64,000 nucleotides of DNA, from NCBI GenBank assembly GCA_032622095.1, contig CP136069.1, forward strand, positions 163,359,043 through 163,423,042, in the 5' to 3' direction. Below the pieces are notes generated by a model, which was not told where the DNA came from, did not search any database, and was given only the letters and a program-made list of their open reading frames with translations. Of this stretch, positions 12,301 to 26,600 are shown in pieces (the stretch's first letter is position 1; each line of letters begins with the position of its first letter). Both the position numbers and the translations under genes were made by a program. The stretch is from Siphonodentalium dalli. Its lineage: Eukaryota > Mollusca > Scaphopoda > Gadilida > Siphonodentaliidae.

Positions 12301-15300
12301 CCAACTCACTCAGAATGCCGTTAAAATAACAATAACTTGCACATTATCTTTTTCATTTCTTTTATTTGTAATTGACATAGCCTGTCACAAACCAAAAATC
12401 AACATTATTGACATAATAATGTAAAGGACAATAAACGAAATTGAAATTCCCAACTACACCTTTTACCGGACTCGGCCTTCGGGTCGCAGTTCGACTTTTA
12501 AATTCCCATTTCTATAAATAAAACCCCCAGCGCCCAGGCGAAACAAGAATCTCTATATTAGTATACACGCGGAGCGCGAAATAATGTTAGAAAAGAAATG
12601 CCTCGTATAATAGACATTGTCAAAATATAAATGTACGGAATATTTCCTCACAATAATGGCTCACAATAGACCAATACATGTAGTTTGATTTATATTCACA
12701 GTACGGTGGATTCAGAGCTAAGTAAGTATTAAATACCATCAGTGATGTACACTACGTTATATATACGGGTATATATATTAATTTATTTAGTCCCCCTCCA
12801 TTTCACAGAAGAGCTGGGGTGTGATGGAGGGTGTGTATGTGTGGGTGCGTGTGTGTGTAGTTCCAGGGATGACGGCATGCGGGGGGGGGGGGGGGGGGGG
12901 GGTTACCCCCTTGCTCTCAGCTGATTGTGAGATTGTCGAAGGCACCTTGTGATTTTCGTTTCTTCACAATTTCATGTTCCCGAATACGACGTGTTCTTTT
13001 TTTCTCTGGTGGTAATACACCAGAGAGAAGAGTAACATAACCTCCTCGTCTGAAGGGATTACAAGGAGGAATCCCTAAATATCCGAGAAAGCAAAAGTAA
13101 CGCTCGTACATTATTGGTCAGAAACGGATATGTGAGAAAGGAAGAATCGGACATGTGTGAAGCTGAAGGTGCGCAATGTTTATATCTTTCAATATGTCAA
13201 ACAACGTGTGCGATATTGTTAAAATCATGAGGGATGGAAGAGAGCAATTGGAACGATTTTCTGTCTTCCCGCACAAATATCTCAGCCATGTAATGGAATT
13301 TGTAGATTTGCAATCGGTCCTTCAAACGTGGGCACGAAATCCGTGGTTCAAAGATGTATTTAACCCTTTCGTGGCGGTAGCTGGACTGGTGCATTATTAA
13401 AGATGCCGTGCCAGTATATTCTCTTATATATGCTAGTATCCATAGTGAGCCTCACATATACAACAGAATACACTGGCTTTCAAAGTCAAGGAAAATTTGT
13501 TTAGTCCAATCTATTTCTCTTATATATGCGAGGCTCCATATTGGACACATGCATTTCTTGAGATAGAAAACATTGGCACAGGATTTTCGCAAAATTTCAG
13601 GTAGCGCCAGTCATGGAATGGTTAAGGTTCAAGATTAATTTTTATTCCACACCCATTGACATGAAGCACACGTATGCATCGAAATCCCAGACATTCAATA
13701 CACATATTATGTATATCTCTAGTGCAATAAAAGCCGGAATTATTCTTGCTGACGTTGTCGCCAATAAATATGACGTATACATCACGTCAACGATCCGCTA
13801 TGGTTTGATGTCCCATCATTACGGGCTATTCGTCAGAGTTAAATCGCAATAAATGTACCTTTAGTATCAAGGAAGGTGAAAGTGATGAATTTAACGTATC
13901 TGAAACAACGGTGTAGAATAAATACAGAACACAACTTTCATCATAATATCGAATCTTTTATCGAACTCGTTGCAGACGGCACATAGTTAATTGTATATGT
14001 ATCAATGATCTCCCATGATGAGGAAATAAAGATATATATATAATATACCATTGCGCCATCCGCAACTCATTCGATAAAAGATTCTCCATTAAGATCGAAA
14101 CACGTTGTGTTCTGTCTATTTCTTTAATTATACTTCCATGGTGTAACCAAGGAAGTATATTGTTTTTGTACTGGTGCCATTTTCCGTTTATTTGGAAATA
14201 CTCAGAAACTAATGGCAGTAGGAACGTGAAATCTCTAGCGATTGTAGGCATCCAAGGTCTACTAAATATAGTGGTATCCGGAATTCGGCCCAATGGTTTT
14301 TGACGGAGTTATGGCCCTTTTTCGATTATTTTTCATTATTATTATTATACTTCCATGGTGTAACCAAGGAAGTATATTGTTTTTGTATTGAGGCAGTTTT
14401 TCGTTTAATTGGAAATACTCAGAAACTAATTGCAGTAGGAACGCGAAATTTTCAGGGAATGTAGGCATTTAAGGGACACTCAAAATGGTGATATCGCGAT
14501 TTCGGCCAAACATTTAATGGCGGATTAAAAAGAAAAAAACGATTATTTTTGTTATTATTATTATTATACTTAACCATTTTGCAACTCCTTATTCTCTGAA
14601 AGTATGAGGAGTAGCAAACTAAAATTTGGTACATATGTTGGGGTCAATGAGTTATATGCCTTAGACGTATATCGGATATTGTCCGCGTTCACCTCGCGGA
14701 GTTATCTCCCTTTATATGAAAAAATGTCATTTTATTATCTTGGAAATTATAAGGAGCAGAACATCGAAAATTGGACCGTATGCACACCTCGATGTGCCCT
14801 ACTGACCACGGGCATCAAAACTTGTGTCCGCGCTTTCCCTGAGGAGTTACCGCCCATACATAGGCAAACCTCAAATTGGTTGTACTCAGCTGTTCTTTCG
14901 TACAATTGTAGATAACTGAATTCGGTTTTCGCAGTCCTCTTGGTAGTTGGGAGTTGAGTGCGAAAACGAAAACTGGACAGGGTCGGTCTTATACTTTTTA
15001 CATTGGGGTGGGGGCAAAATTTTCGAATTTTTTTTTTAACGAAAATAGTCTATTACGGTATGCATATTCCATAAGTGAAGTTGATCATACAGCAAAACGA
15101 AATTTTGAAATCCGATTAGAAACACCAGAGTTATTGGTCCTGGAAATTCGCATTTTTGGGCTGATCTGCTAACGACCGCAACTCCTCTGAAAGTGTCAGA
15201 CATTGAAAGCCGTATCACACGCTGGTGTGATCGGAATAAAGAGCGCAAGTGGTGCGCCAAAATCTGCCAGGTTCGGTTCAGTATTGTGGGTCTGGGGAGG

Positions 15301-17578
15301 GGGTGGTCCCAGGTCCCAATTTTTTTGGTCTCATAATCAGATGAAACTTAAAATATAGCATCTACCATACCAGCTGATTACGAAACTGAAAACAGATCGT
15401 TAATCCGTTGGAAATTGTCGGAGATTTGGTCCCTCGAAGTTTAAAATTGGGCACATATGTTAGTCAATTTCGAAAATGTTATGCGTCTCTGAATCAGATG
15501 AAATATATAGTATACCATCTCTGAGAGCAGCAGATCATAAAACTGAAAACAGTTTTAAAATCCATTGGAAAATAACGAAATTACGGGCCCTCAAAGTTCG
15601 CATTTTGAGCCGGGATTGACGATGTGCTAATCCCGTCACCCAGTTTCGAGGCAGGGGTGGGGTTACTCCCGTACACTCCACATTACAATACACCAGCCAG
15701 GATAACATATAGTGACACAACTTAACATTTTGTGTTTCTAAACTGCGATTCTTTCATCTCAATATTTTCTCTATTATTATACTTCCATGGTGTAACCAAG
15801 GAAGTATATTGTTTTTGTATTGAGGCAGTTTTCCGTTTAATTGGAAATACTCAGAAACTAATTGCAGTAGGAAAGCGAAATTTTCAGGGAATGTAGGCAT
15901 TTAAGGGACACTCAAAATGGTGATATCGCGATTTCGGCCAAACATTTAATGGCGGATTAAAAAGAAAAAAACGATTATTTTTGTTATTATTATTATTATA
16001 CTTAACCATTTTGCAACTCCTTATTCTCTGAAAGTATGAGGAGTAGCAAACTAAAATTTGGTACATATGTTGGGGTCAATGAGTTGTATGCCTTAAACGT
16101 ATATCGGATATTGTCCGCGTTCACCTCGCGGGGTTATCTCCCTTTATATGAAAAAATGTCATTTTATTATCTTGGAAATTATAAGGAGCAGAACATCGGA
16201 AAATGGACCGTATGCACACCTCGATGTGCCCTACTGACCACGGGCATCAAAACTTGTGTCCGCGCTTTCCCTGAGGAGTTACCGCCCATGAATAGGGAGA
16301 CACTATGCACCAGGATGAATAAACGAAGGTTTTTTTTTTTTTTATAAGTGCAGCGCTCTAATTGTTTTATTGCATATTCCCAATTGGACGAGTGATCCGG
16401 ACCCGAATATACCGCTTAAAAATGTTTTTACCCAGGACTTTCCACGTTACGGGGTACGAAAATATTGCAACTATTTTTCCCGCCAAATCCAAACCGGCTT
16501 GTTAAAGAGCAAGATAATGGCGTAGCATGTACGTTGACATACTTTATGTACGTCCCAGAAGTTTTTTTTAGCCCCAAATCCAAACGGGCTAATGTAGGAG
16601 CGAGTTTCACGCTGGAGCATGTAAACCGGTATAATGTAGATATGCCTACAAAATTTGACCGCTGTACTATAAACGCAACTTGCTCAAAGAGTGTTTGTGT
16701 CGGGTGGGCTCATATTTGGCAAATTCCACCGAAGATCACATGGGGAAAATTACTCCGAAAATCGGATATTGAGATAAAAACTTTTCGACGAGTGGATGTG
16801 ATAAGTAGTATCTAAACGCAAGATTGGTACGCTTTTTAAAGATTTAGATAGGACGGTTTAACCCTGGTAGCGTATAACGTAACGGGTGCTATATATTATT
16901 CAAATTCAAACCCTCTGTTCATGACGCAAATTCAAACGGACTTGTCAAAAAGCAAGGCAAATGCATGAACATGCTCACCGATATAATATATAGTTATGTC
17001 CGCTGTACTATAAAAGTAACCTATTGTCACGATTCGACCTGTCCAAAACACTTCCCGCCAAAATTACCCCTAGGTATAAAATTTCGTCGAAATCCGTTCG
17101 TTTTACCCGATTTGACCTTGAACTAACCATTTCGAAGGTTAATTTCAGGTCGTGGTCACGTTTTGACCCACCAAACGACTCCCTGACAAAAGTACCCCTA
17201 GGTGTCAAATTTCGTTGAAATCGGTCTGTTTTACCAGATTTTACCTAGGATTGACCTTTTTGAAGGTCAAGGTCAGGTCGGGTCACGATTTTACACGTCC
17301 AAAACACTCCCTGGACAAAATTACCCATATTTATCAAATGTTGTCACAATCCGTCCAGCAGTTTTCCCGGTCATAGCTAACAGACAAACAAACAAACAGA
17401 CAGACAGAAGTCCCAAAATATATATTGAATCTAGAAATGTCAATGCAAGTGCGCCATCGGATCATAATGCACCAATATGCATTCGCATGAAGAGAAACAC
17501 ACATATACGCATAACACTCACATTGGATGGGATGGGATACCATGGAAGTATATCTGATTCCATGGAATCTGACCTCTA

Positions 17579-17611
<33 letters not shown>

Positions 17612-20600
17612 CTACAGTATTTTTCAACGCCCTAATCTCTGAAAGTATTAGGATTAGAAAACTCATAGTTGGTAAGTATGTTGGGGTAAATGAGTTATAT
17701 GCCTTTAGCTCATAACGGATATGTCCGCGTTTACCCCGTGGAGTTATCTCCCTTTATATGAAAAAATGTCATTTTATTATCTCGGAAATTATAAGGAGCA
17801 GAGCATCGAAAATTGGACCGTATGTACACCTCGGTATGCCCTACTGCCCACGGGCATCAAAACTTGTGTCCGCGCTTTCCCTGAAGAGTTACCGCCCATG
17901 AATAGGGAGACACTATGCACCAGGATGAATAAACGAAGGTTTTGTTTTTTTTTATAAGTGCAGCGCTCTAATTGTTTTATTGCATATTCCCAATTGGACG
18001 AGTGATCCGGACCCGAATATACCGCTTAAAAATGTTTTTACCCAGGACTTTCCGCGTTACGGGGTACGAAAATATTGCAACTATTTTTCCCGCCAAATCC
18101 AAACCGGCTTGTTAAAGAGCAAGATAATGGCGTAGCATGTACGTTGACATACTTTATGTACGTCCCAGAAGTTTGACGGCTATACTATAAATGTAACATG
18201 CCCAACGGAGAATGCGTGTCAGTGTGGGTTGAGACTTTAGGAAAATTCCACGAAAATTGCGAAGGGGGGAAAATTCAAACATAGAGATAAAAAAAAATTA
18301 CGCGTACATCTGATTGCTAGTATTCACGCGCATCCAGAGGGCGATTTTCTAATTTCAGATGGAACGGTTTACTCGTGACAACGCTATATATCATAAATAT
18401 GTATACTTATGTAGTCTATCACTAGCCGATTTTTTAGCACCAAATCCAAACGGGCTAATGTAGGAGCGAGTTTCACGCTGGAGCATGTAAACCGGTATAA
18501 TGTAGATATGCCTACAAAATTTGACCGCTGTACTATAAACGCAACTTGCTCAAAGAGTGTTTGTGTCGGGTGGGCTCATATTTGGCAAATTCCACCGAAG
18601 ATCACATGGGGAAAATTACTCCGAAAATCGGATATTGAGATAAAAACTTTTCGACGAGTGGATGTGATAAGTAGTATCTAAACGCAAGATTAGTATGCTT
18701 TTTAAAGATTTAGATAGGACGGTTTAACCCTGGTAGCGTATAACGTAACGGGTGCTACATATTATTCAAATTCAAACCCTCTGTTCATGACGCAAATTCA
18801 AACGGACTTGTCAAAAAGCAAGGCAAATGCATGAACATGCTCACCGATATAATATATAGGTATGTCCGCTGTACTATAAAAGTAACCTATTGTCACGATT
18901 CGACCTGTCCAAAACACTTCCCGGCCAAAATTCCCCTAGGTATAAAATTTCGTCGAAATCCGTTCGTTTTACCCGATTTGACCTTGAACTAACCATTTCG
19001 AAGGTCAATTTCAGGTCGTGGTCACGATTTGACCCACCAAACGACTCCCCTGACAAAAGTACCCCTAGGTGTCAAATTTCGTTGAAATCGGTCTATTTTA
19101 CCAGATTTTACCTAGGATTGACCTTTTTGAAGGTCAAGGTCAGGTCGGGTCACGATTTAACACGTCCAAAACACTCCCTGGACAAAATTACCCATATTTA
19201 TCAAATGTTGTCACAATCCGTCCAGCAGTTTTCCCGGTCATAGCTAACAGACAAACAAACAAACAGACAGACAGAAGTCCCAAAATATATATTGAATCTA
19301 GAAATGTCAATGCAAGTGCGCCATCGGATCATAATGCACCAATATGCATTCGCATGAAGAGAAACACACATATACGCATAACACTCACATTGGATGGGAT
19401 GGGATACCATGGAAGTATATCTGATTCCATGGAATCTGACCTCTAGTTATTAGTATTATTATTATTATTATTATTATACTACAGTATTTTTCAACGCCCT
19501 AATCTCTCATAGTTTTTAAGTATGTTGGGGTAAATGAGTTATATGCCTTTAGCTCATAACGGATATGTCCGCGTTTACCCCGTGGAGTTATCTCCCTTTA
19601 TATGAAAAAATGTCATTTTATTATCTCGGAAATTATAAGGAGCAGAGCATCGAAAATTGGACCGTATGTACACCTCGGTATGCCCTACTGCCCACGGGCA
19701 TCAAAACTTGTGTCCGCGTTTTCCCTGAAGAGTTACCGCCCATGAATAGGGAGACACTATGCACCAGGATGAATAAACGAAGGTTTTGTTTTTTTTTATA
19801 AGTGCAGCGCTCTAAATTTTTTATTGCATATTCCCAATTGGACGAGTGATCCGGACCCGAATATACCGCTTAAAAATGTTTTTCTGAGGACTTTCCGCGT
19901 TACGGGGTACTGACATATTGCATCTAATTTTCCCACAAATCGAAACCAGCTCATTAAAGAGCAAGATAATGTCGTAGCAGGTACGTTGACATGCTTTATG
20001 TACGTCCCAGAAGTTTGACGGCTATACTATAAATGTAACATGCCCAACGGAGAATGCGTGTCGGGGTTGGTTGAGACTTTAGGAAAATTCCACGAAAATT
20101 GCAAAGTGGGGAAAATTCAAACATCGAGATAATTTTTTTTGATGAGTACATCTGATGGCTAGTGTTCACGCGCATCTAGAGTGCGATTTTCTAATTTTCA
20201 GATAGAACAGATGACAACGCTATATATCATAAATATGTATACTTAAGTAGTCTATCACTAACCTATTTTTAGCCCCAAATCCAAACGGGCTAATGGAGGA
20301 GCGAGTTTAATGCTGTGGCATGTAAGCCGGTATACCGTAAGGACGCTTCCAAAATTTGACCTCTCTACTATAAACGCAACCTGCTGAACGGAGTGTTTGT
20401 GTCGGGATGGGTTCAGATTTGGCAAATTCCATCGAAAATCAAATGAGGAAAATTATTCCGAAAATCAGATATTGATTTTAAAACTTTTCGACGAGTTGAT
20501 GTGATAAATAGTATCTAAACGCAAGATTTGTACGCTTTTCAAAGTTTCAGAGTGGATGGTTTAACCTTGGTAGCATGTAACGTTCTGAGCGGGTGATATA

Positions 20601-23600
20601 TATTACTCAAATTCAAATCCACTTTCATGGCGCAAATGCAAACGGTCTTATCAAGGAGCAAGGCAAATGCATGAATATGTTCACTGATATACTATATGTA
20701 TATCCGCTCTACTATAAAAGTAACCCGTCCAACGGTGAGGTGGCATACTTCCCGGGGAGGGTCGAGGCTATTCGCAAATTCCGCCGAAACTCGTCAACGG
20801 AAAAAATGGAAAATTGCGAATCAAGTGCTTTATATTTTGAACACTGCATTTATTTGGTAGTATATAAGGACAAGATTAGTTTTAGAGCGGATGGGTAAGC
20901 ACTCAGCTAGAGTTGTTTTGATATAGTTATCTCTCGATTACAGTTAACTCTACTATAAAGACGTTAATGACTATAGTGTAGCGATGACGCATTGAATACT
21001 AATTAATTAATTGACCAAGCGGTCTTTCCTCCACCAACAAAAACTAAAGATTCTGAATCCGAAAGTGGAAGAACTATCCATTAAATGCGAAATAACTGAG
21101 TTATGGTACATTAATATGCTTCACACCCTTTTGATATACATGTCGATTACGATATAATCAGACACGCCAAATTTCGTGAGCGTTGAGTATGATATGGGCG
21201 TCCTGGGAAGGGGTTATAATTATCTCTAAAATGTATCCCTACCGAATAGAAATAAATTGATTGGCTGGCTGAATGCTGGCTTAATTGGTCACGACCATGA
21301 TGTAATAGAATGCCATTAATCATCCACGGTGGGTCGTACTAACTGACATAAACCGTTGAAATATATATCTTATTTATAAATGTCAACGCAAGTCTACCAT
21401 CAGATCACACAGCACCAATATGCATGGAACATACACATGGAATGGGATACCATGGAAGTATATCTGATTCCATGGAATCTGACCTCTAGTTCGTTGTTGT
21501 TGTTGTTGTTGTTGTTGGTGTTGTTGTTGTTGTTGTTTGTGTTGTTGTTGTTGTTGTTGTTGTTTGGAATACCTGAATTCATTTACACTTATTGTAAATT
21601 CGTTACCCACATGTTGTGGTTGTAACTCAAGGTTTGGAACACCTGAATTCATTTATACTTATTGTAAATTCGTTACCCACACTTTCATGTGCTATAGTAA
21701 CTTTAAAACTGACGAATTCACAGCTAACTGAGTTATGCATTAGACCCACCAGGAGAAGAGCAATTTGGTCTCTCTTGTCCATCTGTCCACACCCACGATC
21801 CAGTTGACGAGAATTCCTGTTTATCACATGTGATGACGTCAGAGCCAGTCAGTGTATAAGCCCCCAAACAGGACATGTTGCAGCTCGTCCCGAAGATTGC
21901 GTCTGTGTGTGTGCAATTCATGTCCATGTAGTCAATTTTTGTGAACTCTAATACGCTGCATGTCACAACTGTAAATGTTTTTATACATATACATAATATA
22001 CCTTTATCTCCTCCAATGTTGGCGAGCAAGAATAAACATTGAAATGCAATACAAATCACAATACACGCTAAGCCTTTGTGTTGCATAGAATACTTAGCAT
22101 TGCAAATACATGCATAGGACAGAGTCGCACATACCTTATCTCCAGTCTACCCTTACACTAAATAGGAATAGAGCAACATAGGTGGTTTGTTTGTTTACAG
22201 AATTTGATATACACTATGAAACTCCATCCCCATATATTAATATTAGCAGTGCCTACAACATGTATGTTCAAACCCAGATTACGTTAGAATATATATTATA
22301 TCATATACACCACTTGAAACTATAAGAACAACTATCTACTGTTACAAATTATATAAAAAAGATTTGATAATTATAAGTATGCTGCTTTAAATGGACTCCA
22401 TGCCTTTGACGTGGATTCATGCTAAATAACATAGAGTCTAAACAAAACAACTATTGTCAACAAGTACATGAACAAATAGATTGCATAACTTTGCTCTTAT
22501 TTTTATAATTATTAACTTTCTAATAATGGAATTTTGTATGTCAAAACAATTGTTATTTAAACATTATTGTTACATTGGAATTATCGACATAAGTCCAATT
22601 AGTCACCAAAGTTTAACAAAAAAACTTGACAGTAAACATTGGAAAAGGTCAAAGCATTGAACAATATTCTGAATATCATATTCAGACTAAATTATTTGAA
22701 CTTACTACATGCACGATTTGCAATGTTTGTTGACAAACACTGTAGCCGTTTTGTTTACATAAAAATGTTCAACATTCGAAATTTCATTATTGGATAACAC
22801 AGTTTATCTATTCCTTCATGTTCTTCTTAGTTGTGACATTTTTACAGACTTTTTAAAATATTTTTAATATTTAGCCACTGCGAGTACAAGGGACCCTTTA
22901 ACTTCGCGTTAATAACTTAAACTAATTGTCATGATGTGATCGCGTCATTATTATGTTATCTGATGATGTATACAACAGTTTGAGTATAAAAATATCAAAA
23001 TAACTTTAACAGACCTTCAACACTTAATGTAAAAGTACATGGATCCCCAATGTTATCTGACAGATCTTTGACTGAGAACATTATGGAATAATCGCCATCC
23101 TGGACTATCGTCCCTACTGCTGGTCCTAGCTCTTGTGATATAAAGACACGTCCAGAGTTATCTCTGGCTGCTAATGGTAACCAGACTAGTTCCACTGACG
23201 TCTCTCCAGCAGCTGGGTATAGAGCTTGGTCAACGGGACATGGGGTAATCACGGGAAGTTCAATATCTGCAAATCAAGTCAACAGGACATGACGTAATCA
23301 CATGGGGTTCAATATCTGCAAATCAAGTCAAACAAATTAAGGGTAGCTTTAAAACTCTAAACACAATTCGGAGGATATTTAAATCTACGACTCAGATTCT
23401 GCATTATTTTGAATTAGCAAAAGGTATGTCACCAAGACATGTTTGCAATGTGCTCAAACATGCAAACACATAGAGCGAGTAGACCCATGAACACCCTGAC
23501 GTACCCTTGTTGAGCTTGTCACTAAATAAAAATCAGATTAGTATAGCAGAAATGCATGATATGCTCTCAGCTGTGTCCGAATCGTCGGGTGGAGAAAACC

Positions 23601-26600
23601 TCTTGATGGCCCTCCGTTAAAGGCACGAGCAGCGTTCGTTGCAGAAATATTCATATTTGTTCAAAGGAATATTAAAATATATATAGTTTTGTTCATTCGC
23701 CAAACATAATCAGCGCGTAAATACTATATTGTTGTCAAGACGTACGATGGTGTACGTAAACAAGAACATGCTCGTGTTACAGAAGTTGTGCTTCTGTTTT
23801 CATAACACAGCGCAATTATATTGGTTAAGCACACACAAATTATATAAACGCTCTTTATTATTTCCATATCAGGAAAACAGTAACAAATAACGCTCTTTAT
23901 GTTTACCATATCCGGATCTAAACAAGAGCCAGGTTCTGTGACGTTTTTTGCTTTTGTTTACATAACAATGGGGAAAAATTGACGATAACATACTGTTTAT
24001 GCCATATTTCTGATTGGTATAAGAACAAAATCTGTCTATATTTTACTATTCTTTCTTTTTATTGCGGTTTTTTATGCAGGTGAATATTTTAACAGCATAC
24101 CCACCGCCAAAGCCGCCCGTATCTTTAAGGAAATGCTCAACAAAGGAAATTCGAATAAATCTGATAATACAATTAGTAAATATTTCTTGTCATATTCGAC
24201 TATATACAACGCTGTCATGTATAGTCGAATATAACCAGCTATATAATGGCTGCGGACACACGTACCACAGTAGCGATGGCATAGTAGGTGTGACAATTAA
24301 TTATGGTAGAGTTTGGTGGCAATTGGTCAACATAATTTATTTGCCATAGGGAGTCGTGTCGCGCGCCGCATATTCGCACAGTGAGTCGACTGACCAATTA
24401 ACCCATTGAGTTGATCTCAAGGTTGATCTCTACTCATTACGTTTAGCCACATTGTATTATCTACGATACATAAAATTGCACGACCGATCGTCCAGAATTG
24501 TCTTGTGTGTTTGCATTAAAAATATAACATTGCGTATTGAGTAACGATCAACAGCGACAAGACATTCGGTTTGATAAATCATTGAGATTTCGATCTCGAC
24601 GCTGATAGAGCTTGGAAAAGACTCATTGTGTGAATGTGCGGCGGGCGACATGTCTCGCTATGGCACAGGAATATGACGACCAATTGTCACCAAAATTGCA
24701 CCATAATTAATTGTCACACCTACTATGCCATCGCTACGTGTGTCCGCAGCCAATGTCCTTTCGTTAATATACACGTGAATGTGTCGTGTATTTATTTATT
24801 TTTGTAATACATCATAGGCGAAGAATGTGGCCTCACAAAACATTATAAAATTATAAACTTACGGTAATAAATACCTACCAACCTAGCAGAATGAAGCTTG
24901 AAATTTACCTTTGATACATCAAGGTCCGGTTTCCAGAGAACAACATATGTCGGTAATTATGTTGAATATATTTATACTGAATTTTATGCCACTGGCGGGG
25001 GTGGAAACAATTCCTGGGTACAAGGTCCGGGTTCCCGAGCGCCGATAGCAGATTTTTACAATGCCATGTATTTTTTTCCAAATCCATGTTTCAAGATAGA
25101 TTATGACAACTAAAATGATTTTAAATGTACATGCCTATAAACTGATCCAGTGTAGAGCATTAATCAAGAGAAGGGGTCTCGTAGTTTCAATATTTACTCA
25201 ACAGTTCTTTTACAACACATTATCATATGATGGGTTTCGCTTCTTACGAGGACAAACTTGAACTTAAAAAATAAAAGATTTTCCATCATAAATTATCGCT
25301 GCGATGCCAACATCAGCTCATTTAATTTCTCTGATGGTTTAAATGGTATGAATGTTGAAACATAAACATATTTCCTGTCTTATTTTATTATTTCATCATT
25401 AGGTAGATGGGACCTTTGATTACTTACATGTACCCACCAATTACCAATATAATGAAAAGCTGAGTAATTGCAAAAACAAATATTTATTTTATTTCTGGAT
25501 TAATGTTTCTGCCACGTGGCTTGTAATGCGCTCCGCTGTCCACTCCCCTCCAAACCCGCACTGCCCTTATGTACCGTTCTTTATTCCGCGCTCCGCGTGT
25601 ATAATGTTCTGCTGTTTCTTAATTACAGTGGGCGCATGGGCGTTTTATTAATAGAATGGGAATTTTTGGACGGATTAAATGTCGAACTCCGACCCGGAGA
25701 CCGAGTCCGATAAAAGGTGTAGTTGGGAATTTCAATTTCAATTGTTATTCGGATATGAGTTGGTCATTCGTGAAACCAATATATTTTATATTCTATAATT
25801 ACAATCATGGGTATATCATATATGATCTTGAGCGCGTTTCCATTTCTTAATATAGTGTTCTTGTTACATGCCTGCTCTATACATAATGGAGGTATACAAA
25901 TGGCATGTGTCTCGTGTATACTGCACTGTAGTAAAGCAGGAACTTATATACTAGCATGTACTGTGCATACGGTCGGTGTGGGGTAAATACACTATATGTA
26001 CGGCGTATAACCGTAGTGTGGTTGGGGTGGCGGAGCAGCGAGCCCCTGTGTTTCTGCCATCTTCAAATAATACATGTATTTTATCAGTGTGTTCTTTAAT
26101 TACTTGTTATTGGTTAATGGAACAGACTGCGGACAAAAAATTATAGTATTAATAAAGAGATTGGATGACCATTTAGTCATTTAGCTGGGGGTAGTCACGA
26201 CAACGACAAGATAGTACGTTGATGGGCATGCACATCTCTGTCGCATATACCGGTATTCTGCGGGTCACTTATGGGTATGTACGCTGAACATTTATGAATT
26301 TCAGTGATTTCTGGTGCTTTTCATTCAGGTTACCTGATTGGCATTTCATCCGGATGGTTATTTAAAAATACCATTTTCACCGTTTTCATCAAACTTTGGG
26401 GGTCAAGTCACATAATTTAGCAATATCTCGATCCGCTGTTCTTCAGTTTGGAATAATATCCAAGAACATCACTTAACAACATATTCCTAATGTGGTAGAC
26501 ATGAAGATCGATTGTTTTACATATCTGATAGAAATTGAAAACAGTTGGAAATGGCTATAATTTTGGCAAGTTTTTTTTCCAGAGTAAACAAAGCCTGTAT

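Larger units (their letters stand above)
12176..21749 (-). other. 9.6-kb intron holding the Helentron-like array
   Basis: Starts with a dispersed repeat (12206-12592), then unassigned AT-rich DNA with a run of about 22 G at 12881-12902. At 13176-13852 are two short unrecognised ORFs, and a tandem array of related elements follows at 14131-21489. 21600-21749 contains a ~65-bp direct duplication (CCTGAATTCATTTA..., about 21570 and 21640). Confidence 0.8.

Noticed and set aside
13176-13852. Two plus-strand ORFs of 74 and 79 residues
   Set aside because: No recognisable domain, splice context or repeat support. They could be chance or decayed repeat DNA.
14604-19801. Repeated 78-125-residue frames (for example the ones containing YEKMSFYYLGNYKEQ)
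   Set aside because: They recur only because the Helentron-like units are duplicated. The copies are truncated differently and frames shift between copies.
21380-21652. Poly-Gln, poly-Asn, poly-Leu and poly-Cys frames
   Set aside because: Products of the (GTT)n microsatellite read in different frames.
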